Below are positions 28,333 through 34,349 of a stretch of 34,349 nucleotides of DNA, piece by piece. The translations under genes and the position numbers were made by a program. Numbering within the stretch: the first letter of the stretch is position 1; each line of letters starts with the position of its first letter. The notes below the pieces were generated by a model. That model was given only the letters and a program-made list of their open reading frames with translations, was not told the origin of the DNA and made no database searches. The stretch lies in the NCBI GenBank assembly GCA_003427395.1, contig BFEA01000454.1, forward strand, positions 570,700 to 605,048, in the 5' to 3' direction. This stretch comes from Chara braunii. Lineage: Eukaryota; Streptophyta; Charophyceae; Charales; Characeae.

Positions 28333-29040
28333 CCTTAGGGAGACCTTGATGCCGCCATGTCGTCAATCCGGTAGCACCTCACCACCGAAGTGTCACTGCC
28401 GCCGCATTACGGCCGCAGCACCTGCCCACACATACAGCGCACGCACAAGGGTGGGGCAAAAAGCTCCCAGCCCTCATCTATGGCTGCCTCCCTTCTCCTC
28501 CTCCAACTCTCTGGAGACCTCCACTCCACCAGCAACACCTCCTCTCCAGCAGCATGCAGCAGCTAGCCAACATTCACCCAAGTGAATGTCCCAGCAGCAC
28601 TGCCACAAGTGTGAGGCTGTTGGGTGAAGTGCTGACTTTTACAGCCAGCCGAACGCATGTGGGCAGCTACTTTGCCCACAGCCAGGCAAAAATTTGTGGG
28701 TGCTCCTGGCCCTTGATCTAAATCAACGGCTAGGAGCTCAGTGCCTTGGTTTCACCCTAGGGAGACCAAGGTCATCAACCTCCAGAAGTATCTGGCCGTC
28801 TTCCCAGGCCAGATACTCCTTCTGTACTCAGCCATTTACTTCAGCCTGCTCAAAACGAACAGGCGCAGTCCCATCAGCCCCTAGAAACTTCTGGGGCTGC
28901 ACCTGTTCCGCGGCCGCGACCATATTCGCGGCTGTTATTTTTTTTTTCCCTTCCTTTTTTCTTTTTTTCTTTTGTTTCTTCTTTCTTCTTCTTTTCTTCT
29001 CTTTTTGTTTTCCTTTTTACCCCCCCTCGTTTTTCTTTGT
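28333..29040. other. unassigned GC-rich then pyrimidine-rich sequence
   Basis: The first part contains GCCGCC-rich words similar in style to the left flank of the solo LTR2. A CTAGGGAGACC word occurs near 28755, close to TTAGGGAGACC at 28335. From about 28937 a roughly 90-base TTCTT/TTTTC tract leads into the rRNA-like block. No gene is recognised. Confidence 0.45.
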
Positions 29041-29086
29041 GTGGGGCAGCCCGTTGTCTCAAAACAGAAGGTCGCCCACCTAACTC

Positions 29087-29170
29087 CAGTCATTTCACTG
29101 TGTCGAACTAAAGTCAAGCTCACGGGGTCTTCTTTCCCTCCGTCGGTTCGTCAAAAAACGTTCCCTTGTT
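29087..29170 (-). rRNA. LSU (25S/28S) rRNA-like segment A, diverged
   Basis: On the plus strand CAGTCATTTCAC ... GTCGAACTAAAGTCAAGCTCA ... GGGTCTTCTTTCCC and CGTTCCCTTG follow the reverse complement of the eukaryotic LSU rRNA segment around AAAGAAGACCCTGTTGAGCTTGAC in the domain IV-V region. Identity by eye is about 75 percent. It resembles the nuclear eukaryotic form and not plastid or mitochondrial 23S. It is too diverged for the host's functional rDNA, and lies upstream (plus coordinates) of segment B, the reverse of the normal order. Confidence 0.7.
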
Positions 29171-29230
29171 GTGCGCCTGTGTCTGGCGCAGCCAAAAGGC
29201 GTCCGCTACAGGCACTTACATGGTTGGGAG

Positions 29231-29365
29231 GCCGACACCGAAGGGTCAAAAAGCAACATCGCTATGAACGTGGCTGCCACGGCCGATTATCCCTGTGGTA
29301 ACTCTTCGGCACCCTTAGGTTCAAGTCCTGAAACGCTAAAGGATCGATAAGTCATGCTCTCACAG
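29231..29365 (-). rRNA. LSU rRNA-like segment B (domain V), diverged
   Basis: The plus strand carries GCCGACACCGAAGGGTCAAA, AAGCAACATCGCTATGAACG, TGGCTGCCACGGCC, TTATCCCTGTGGTAACT and CTAAAGGATCGATAAG. These are the reverse complement of the strongly conserved domain V stretch near the peptidyl-transferase centre (TTACCACAGGGATAA, TTCATAGCGA, GTCGGC). Similarity stops abruptly at 29231 and fades after 29365, where a 14-bp imperfect hairpin (29372-29404) begins. The ORF crossing it is not coding. Confidence 0.82.
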
Positions 29366-29371
29366 ACTGGC

Positions 29372-29404
29372 CTTTCCACGAATCTGTTGCCAGATCGTGG
29401 AAAG
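29372..29404. repeat. strong hairpin next to the rRNA-like segment
   Basis: CTTTCCACG pairs with CGTGGAAAG and ATCTG with CAGAT around a TTGC loop, with a single A bulge. Confidence 0.9.
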
Positions 29405-29740
29405 ATACGCGGCCATTCGGATTCCCATCTCCCTCGCTGTTGCACGAACGGTTGGCCCTTCAAAACAGGTAAGCACTAAAAAGAAGAAAAGGAAAAAGAA
29501 AATCTAAAAACGAATCTGAGGAAAAAAAAAAACAAAAAAAAAACATGAACTGCCCTGCAATAGATTGGCTGCCCGTTAGAAACCGGCGCTTGCTGTTGCT
29601 CGTGGGGACTCTAGTTCCAGCCTTTTCTTTATGCGCCACCTGGCGCTTGTTTATCTTCTCCTTTTTTTTTTCATCTCTTCTGCGCTAATGCAACGGTTTG
29701 CCAAAACGAACGGTCGTTCACGTAGTTCGTGGAAATTCAG

Positions 29741-30120
29741 GAGGTCATGGGTTCAATCCCCATTGGCCTCATGACCTTCTTGGGCTTACTTGGCACCCGC
29801 TACCCAAGAGAGAGACCACTGGATCCCCCGATCGGCATCAAGAAGAGTCTGCTATGTTCGTAGGGGAGGGGCCTGAGGGGAGGCATGGGGGATTGGTTCG
29901 CTTTATCCCTGGTGCTACCGGCCGTCCCCTGGGCGGTATCCTGCAGGCTCGAGGGGCCGTAAAAACACGGCTCTGGTATGCTACGGGTTTCCCCGTATGC
30001 CTGCAAGTAGGAGTAGTGGTAGGTAGGTAGTTTGAGGAAAAAATGAGAGAAGAGTATAGTCTTTAAAAAAAAAAAAAAAAAGAAAGAAAAAAAAAAGAAA
30101 GAAAGAAAGAAAGAAAATAA
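29741..30120 (+). repeat. SINE-like repeat, unit 1, with tRNA T-arm and A-rich tail
   Basis: A perfect TPsiC arm (ATGGG, loop TTCAATC, CCCAT at 29747-29763), which also serves as a Pol III B box, lies at the left. The body has GATCCCCCGATCGGCATC (29822-29839) and near the end AGGAGTAGTGGTAGG and GAGAGAAGAGTATAG, then an A/AAAG tail at 30064-30120. Head and tail words recur in the next unit, so the two are copies of one family. Confidence 0.55.
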
Positions 30121-30207
30121 AAGAGTCTAAAACGAAATCCAAACAGAAAAATAATCTAAAGAAAATCTAGAAAAACTTAAAAAAAGAAAAGGAACTTACC
30201 TTTTAAA

Positions 30208-30235
30208 ACGGCCGTCTGACCAACTGAGCTAGGCC
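30208..30235 (-). repeat. tRNA D-arm-like fragment
   Basis: On the minus strand GGCCTAGCTCAGTTGGTCAG is a textbook tRNA 5' half with A box, followed by ACGGCCGTTTT. No matching T-arm follows on that strand. The fragment shares GGCCTAGCTCAGTTG with 1776-1790. Confidence 0.6.
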
Positions 30236-30239
30236 GCTG

Positions 30240-30633
30240 GATAGTCCTCTGGATACCCCTGATCGGTATTAGCGGGGTCTATGACCAACACGGGTGTGAG
30301 TGTGAGCGCGAGTGGGTTGTGTGTGGTGTGTGGGAGAGTGTTGGCCATAGCCTCTGCTGCTACTCGATGAAGGGTGGGGGACGATGAGAAAGGGAGGCAC
30401 AGCTACTGGCAGGTCTCGGTCTTTGTGTTAGCCAGACCCCCACTGGCGGCCCCAACCCTATACCCTAACCATTAGGGGCAAGGGGCAACATGAAATCTCC
30501 CCTTCACAGAGAGAGGAAAAGTATGCTTGCAGGGGTCCCCTCTAGATAGTCTTAGGAGTAGGTAGTGGAAGGTAAACAAACAAAAGTTGAGAGAAGAATA
30601 TAGACAGTTGTGAAAGAAAGAAAAAAAGAAAAA
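30240..30633 (+). repeat. SINE-like repeat, unit 2
   Basis: Starts with GGATACCCCTGATCGGTATT, parallel to the head of unit 1, and ends with AGGAGTAGGTAGTGG, GAGAGAAGAATATAG and an AAAG-rich tail (30612-30633). The middle differs from unit 1 and includes GTGTG-rich sequence (30293-30340). Confidence 0.5.
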
Positions 30634-30878
30634 ACGGCCGTCTGTTTAAGAAGGCGCCTGACACGCCTGTTGGGAGTCACAACTCCCAGCCACTTAGGAT
30701 TGCGCTAGTTGGCGCCTCAGTTTCATTCTTATTTTTATTTTATTTTTATTTATTTATTTATTTATTTATTTTCGTTCCAATCCCGTTGGCTTAAAGGCAA
30801 CGGTCACATCGTGTCTTTTCAGCCATGCCCCCCCCCCCCCCCCCGAAATGCAGCCCGGGTCCGAGTCCCGCGGGACTC
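30634..30878. repeat. hairpins, (TTTA)n and 17-base C run
   Basis: CGGCCGTCTG recurs here from 30209. A perfect TGGGAGT/ACTCCCA hairpin lies near 30670-30688, TTTA repeats at about 30741-30771, C17 at 30828-30844 and a 16-base palindrome GAGTCCCGCGGGACTC at about 30863-30878. No gene is seen. Confidence 0.75.
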
Positions 30879-30946
30879 AAAAAAAAAAAACTTGGAACTT
30901 TTCTCGATTTATGCGTGTCATCCTTGCCCAGGGGCCATGCTAATCT
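30879..30946 (-). ncRNA. U6 snRNA 3' half with T-run terminator
   Basis: On the minus strand it reads AGATTAGCATGGCCCCTG, GGCAAGGATGACACGCA and AAATCGAGAAAAGTTCC, ending in a run of T. This is the conserved 3' half of U6 with only about five differences, including the Pol III terminator. The 5' half with the ACAGAGA box is absent; instead the sequence jumps at AGATTA to a series of GC-rich hairpins (30949-31045). It is therefore a truncated or chimeric U6, not a normal gene, though the well-kept 3' end suggests a recent origin. Confidence 0.82.
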
Positions 30947-30948
30947 GC

Positions 30949-31045
30949 TCGGCCGATCTCGGCCGCGCGATCTTCGCGATCGACGGTCGGAATCGACCGC
31001 GCCAACAACATCCAAGGTGGCCAGCTCCAAAAGGAGCTGGCCCAG
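30949..31045. repeat. run of four perfect hairpins
   Basis: CGGCCGA/TCGGCCG, CGCGA/TCGCG, CGGTCG/CGACCG and GGCCAGCTCC/GGAGCTGGCC (10-bp stem, AAAA loop) follow one another with little spacing, where U6 5' sequence would be expected on the minus strand. Confidence 0.85.
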
Positions 31046-31730
31046 TAGTGCAGTTTCTCAAATTCAATCCCAGCGTCTTTCGGGTGGAAGTCATTGACTG
31101 TAACCTACTGGGCTAGCTCCTATCGCGGGATCTATAGCTGCAACCCTTCTATTTGAAGCGTTGTGGCCCAGTAGGCTGCCTGTTTCAGGCCCAGGCAGGC
31201 TCAATCCTGCCTCCCCCGTTCAACGCCGGCATCCCACCACCTAACTGGCTGGAGCCCAGCCCGACAGCCCGATGAGGCAACCTTTTTGCCACGTATCCGG
31301 CTTCGGGCTTCGGTGCAGAGTTAAATCTCACAGCCAATAAAATAGGTAACCCTTCTCTCCAGTGTCATGGTCCTATACCCGACGCATCCATTCTTTTTAA
31401 CTCTATTAGACTCTGAATCGCGCGACTGCTTTAGGTAGGATGGGTCTAACTTTAGTGTTCCCATGTCCGCGCGCTTCTGTGGCTTCGACAAAAACGGAGC
31501 ACTGCGAGTTACTGTCGTTACTCTCGGACGCCACAAGCGTCCGGACTAAAGCTCAAAAACTGTCTTTCAGTCATAGGTCAGGTGTGAATAGATTTTTGGC
31601 AAACGTCAGTCTCATCAAGTTCTTTAATCCAATGAAAGAGTCGGACAAGGTCCGACTTTTACAACCCCAGGCAAATACCCTTGTCAAGGTATTTGCCCCG
31701 ACACCGCTAGGACCTGTAGGCTGTAGAGAG
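31046..31730 (-). other. structured-RNA-like sequence, possible LSU rRNA relation
   Basis: Hairpins CGGACGC/GCGTCCG (31525-31543), AGTCGGAC/GTCCGACT (31639-31657) and GGCAAATACC/GGTATTTGCC (31670-31697) occur in a row. Between about 31360 and 31520 the minus strand has loose similarity to LSU rRNA domain IV (GAATGGAT, GTAG/CTACC, GGGAACAC), too weak to call. No coding frame is supported. Confidence 0.4.
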
Positions 31731-32198
31731 GCTCTATCTATTGGTGGGGAGCGTCACCTGCTGGAAAGCGGGTCCAGCGTCCCTTATACAGGATACCTTA
31801 GAAGTGAATAAGAGGAGAAAACAGTCTGGAAAGGTATCTGGAAAAAGCCTGCCAGCATTGATTACTCTGGTTTCCAGAGGATTAACTGAGCAGGTTGTTG
31901 CATCGACGTCCCTATTAGCTACGTAAGAAGAATTTTCTGAAGAAGCACATGAGTGTGGGGCAAGCATTTCATCCCTTGACCTGGCCAGGGATTCAGGAGG
32001 AGCCAATGCGAGGCACCAGTGGGATCTCCTTCTGTCTCCCTGCCTCTCCCCTAAATCCATCGATCCTTTGCACTCCCGAAGCCATACCCAATGTCTTCCT
32101 GCTTCTACAAGAAACCCTGCTAGACTAGATCGGGGTCGCTAGACTGGAGCTCGATTAGAGTATTTGATTAGGAACATGTTCAGGCACAATGTCATTTA
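31731..32198 (-). repeat. 3' UTR of the second LINE
   Basis: Non-coding sequence between the ORF2 stop and the 3' border. The first roughly 60 bases are shared with the first LINE; the remainder is not obviously similar. Confidence 0.7.
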
Positions 32199-32447
32199 TT
32201 ATTGTCTCATCTCTAAAGACAGCGAGTTGTGGGGGAACAAATCAGGGAATTCTTTTGCAGACCTGAGGGGGAAGTTGGGGTCAACTGTCAGCCATTCCTT
32301 AAACCTCATATGGTAATACCGGGGCACTGCTCTACTACCCTGTCCATCCTCCCCTCCTTCCTTCCCATCCCAGTCCCCTGACCAGCAGACTTCTGCCACC
32401 CATCCCTCCCTCTCCCCTCCCAACCATTCTTTAGAGAACTGCACTAT

Positions 32448-32485
32448 TCGCTCTGATATATCCTTATCGCTCTGATATATCCTTG
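32448..32485 (-). repeat. 19-bp tandem duplication in LINE ORF2
   Basis: TCGCTCTGATATATCCTTA is followed at once by TCGCTCTGATATATCCTTG. The 19-bp insertion breaks the reading frame near the ORF2 end. Confidence 0.95.
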
Positions 32486-34319
32486 TGAAGGGTGTCGAGT
32501 GTCAGTTTGACAACCTCCCATCGATGCATAAGTTCTAGTTGGAAGTGGTGTTTGAATTGTTCTATTCGTTCTTGCCCTTCCACCCAGACATGGTCCAGAG
32601 CCAGAGCACATTGTTGCCACCATAAAATCCATAGTATCGTTTTTTGACCCAAATGGAACATGTTCCCGACGAAAGAGTCCCCTTGGAGGGGCGGGCAATC
32701 GCCCATGAGTATGGTCCGCCACTCCCACGGCCACATATACTCCGGGGCTATTTGCTGCCATAGTCTGTACCACCATCTCCAAGTGAGAACTGCTGCAGGG
32801 CATTGCAAGAAGATGTGTTCAATTGTCTCAGCCCTTTTCCTCCTCGGAAAGCCCGACATACATCGTGGACACCATGGGTGGGCCCTGGCTTGCTGTTCCA
32901 ACTGTGTATGATCAATCACCCAGTCATTTGTGGGTAGACAGTGGTGAAAGATTTGCCATTGTAGAGATGTTATCTTGGCAGGCTTGCATTTGTTGTCGCT
33001 GAACCAGCGTATCGGTGTGAGCAGATGTCTTTTCACATTGAGGTGTCTCTGCCATCTGTCTATCACCACATCCTTTAGACAACGTTTAACTCTTAGCATC
33101 CTATAAGATGACTTCACAGAGAGGTCTGAGAGCGTTTTGGGCTTTGTTGGGCGGGGGTTATTTTGTGCGGTGGGGTTCCATATCCACTCCTCAGGATCTA
33201 TGGGGTGATCTTCCACTGCTACCTCCGGGCAGAATGCCCGCCTGTTTTGTCCCTCCCCTAGGGTTTTGATTCTGTGTAGCTTCTGATTCAGGGACCACTC
33301 GAATGGGTCCCGACTCCCCTTTAGCTCCCCGCTCACCTCTATCCCGTACCATTCAATCAAGCGCCTCCTCTAGACTTACCATATGTACCAGCCCCTCTCT
33401 GTTGGTCTCTCCTGTCTGAGCCACCCAGTCCCCTTCCCGGAGCACTGACCCCCTCCTAAAGATGGTCCACCATTCTACTGGGAAGGCTTCAGTGATTTCC
33501 TCTAATGCAGTTTCTACATTATGGCAGTATCACAGTCTTTCTTTCATTCCTTCCGGACTCTTCCAGTTCCTGTTCTCCTTGTCCCAGAGATCCCCCACCT
33601 TAATCACTCCATTCTTCACCCATCCTTTCCATGGAGTGTCGGTACTGCAGCAAATTTGACTCTGCATATTGGTTATCTTACAGTTGCCGAAGAGGGGTTG
33701 CCTCACCACTTCCTCCCTCCTTTGTGGGGGTGGGTGATTCGAGGGAGGGAGTTTCCTCCAGATTTTTAGCAACCGAGGCCAAAAAGCATCCTTCCCCCTC
33801 TTCTCCCCCCCCCATGGCCCCGTGGCACTCTCCAAAATCGATCTTCTAGCCATCACAGAGGGTGGACCGAGGGGGGGGGGGGCTCTGGAGCGAAGCGGGC
33901 TATCTGCTCCAGGGCCAGCAGTCGCCATAAGAGGAGGTTTTCGAAGATTAGACGCACTATCCATTGGATGCTCAACTCATAGGTTTGAGTGAGGGGGTCG
34001 AGGATGCCGAGGCCACCTCTCAGTTTCGGTTGGATGATGGTGTCCCATGCGACCCGACTTATAGCATGGGGTTTCTCGTTGTCGCCCCTCCATAGGTAGG
34101 CTGCCACTTTTTGCTTTAAGGTTTTAAGACTACCTGCACTTAGCGGCCAAAGCACTGACATTTTTTATTTTGCTCTCAATTTTTATATCTGGCTTTGGCT
34201 TCCGCTGTGCAATATCTCTCCATGGCTATGGTGTGAATCTGCTCTCCCCAGTCTGCATGTCTTTGCAGATGTGTATGGGAAAATTTGAATGCGGGTCTGA
34301 GTTGTGAATCAGTTGAACA

Positions 34320-34349
34320 CATAACACACACACACAATACACAACACAC
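34320..34349. repeat. CA-rich microsatellite at window end
   Basis: Irregular CA/ACACAA units at the last 30 bases. Confidence 0.85.

Larger units (their letters stand above)
31731..34349 (-). mobile_element. second LINE copy, running to the window end
   Basis: Minus-strand LINE of the same family as 8303-11424: it begins (3' end) with CTATCTATTGGTGGGGAGCG and GGGTCCAGCGTCCCTTA, matching the first LINE's UTR. Unlike the first copy it has no A tail at the 3' border; the UTR joins the structured-RNA block directly. ORF2-like sequence continues to the right edge, so its 5' end is outside the window. Confidence 0.85.
32199..34349 (-). pseudogene. LINE ORF2 C-terminal half with zf-RVT, frameshifted
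   Basis: Minus strand, from the right edge: thumb-like KQKVAAYLWRGDNEKPHAIS and RVAWDTIIQPKLRGGLGILDP (33853-34161), then 33530-33964, then an 298-codon frame (32464-33360). The last holds LSDLSVKSSYRMLRVKR, RWQRHLNVKRHLLTPIRWF and the zf-RVT motif CPRC ... ETIEHIFLQC. The C-terminal end (32199-32444) is reached only after a frame change caused by a 19-bp tandem duplication (32448-32485). The stop/shift pattern differs from that of the first LINE, so the two copies decayed independently. The catalytic FVDD region would lie beyond the window. Confidence 0.88.

Noticed and set aside
29698-30030. 110-codon plus-strand open frame
   Set aside because: It overlaps the tRNA T-arm and SINE-like unit, has no motif, and the opposite strand is open as well.
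30046-30064. 11-base match to the U3 snoRNA 5' end (AAGACTATACT on the minus strand)
   Set aside because: Too short, not shared by the second SINE-like unit, and no other U3 boxes are near.
1-34349. CRISPR arrays, bacterial operons, phage or plasmid signatures
   Set aside because: Nothing of the kind is seen; spaced repeats here are microsatellites, LTRs and the U2-like units, and the coding content is eukaryotic retroelements.

Overview
This is a repeat-dominated stretch of a large eukaryotic nuclear genome, most likely a green plant or charophyte alga. The retroelements are of plant type: Ty3 chromovirus-like pol with a chromodomain, initiator-Met-tRNA primer sites, and LINEs with a C-terminal zf-RVT zinc finger. 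Pol wording and the abundance of CT/GA arrays remind me of Chara braunii, but that is recollection, not proof. I see no intact conventional gene. There is an 899-base N gap (19385-20283).

Layout. 1-2900: microsatellites, two candidate spliced exons, a U6-like 3' fragment and a tRNA-like fragment. 2912-14606: a nest. A decayed plus-strand Ty3 pol (protease, RT, RNase H, integrase, chromodomain; about 5411-12104) is split at 8303-11424 by a minus-strand, 5'-truncated LINE. It has a 5' LTR of one family (called LTR2 here, 3102-4253, with primer site) and a 3' LTR of another (LTR1, 12182-14483). That LTR1 is itself split by a solo LTR2 with a 5-bp target duplication. The outer ends form a roughly 1.3-kb inverted repeat. 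14617-18283: a minus-strand gag-protease element running straight into a polypurine tract and LTR2, with no RT or integrase. 18706-19384: a diverged LTR1 cut by the gap. 20284-21315: three tandem copies of a U2-snRNA-like sequence separated by CT arrays, then GA arrays. 21475-24556: a minus-strand LTR1 element (gag, leader, primer site, LTR, and a second internal 3' end behind the LTR). 24557-26800: minisatellites, CA arrays and two more candidate host exons. 27135-28327: another solo LTR2 with a target duplication. 29040-31730: a block of structural-RNA-like pieces: two LSU-rRNA-like segments in swapped order, a SINE-like repeat pair, tRNA arms, a U6 3' half and many perfect hairpins. 31731-34349: a second minus-strand LINE of the same family.

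How it fits together. Most of the window is successive retroelement insertion and decay, with tandem duplications and premature stops. Two things go beyond that. First, pieces of spliceosomal, ribosomal and transfer RNA recur (U2 three times, U6 twice, LSU rRNA, tRNA arms), suggesting LINE-driven capture of structural RNAs or SINE families with such heads. Second, three plus-strand exon candidates (2386-2493, 25285-25380, 25707-25832) are all in phase 0 and could form one host gene whose roughly 22.8-kb intron holds the whole nest. All homology statements come from reading the sequence against remembered families; no search was run.
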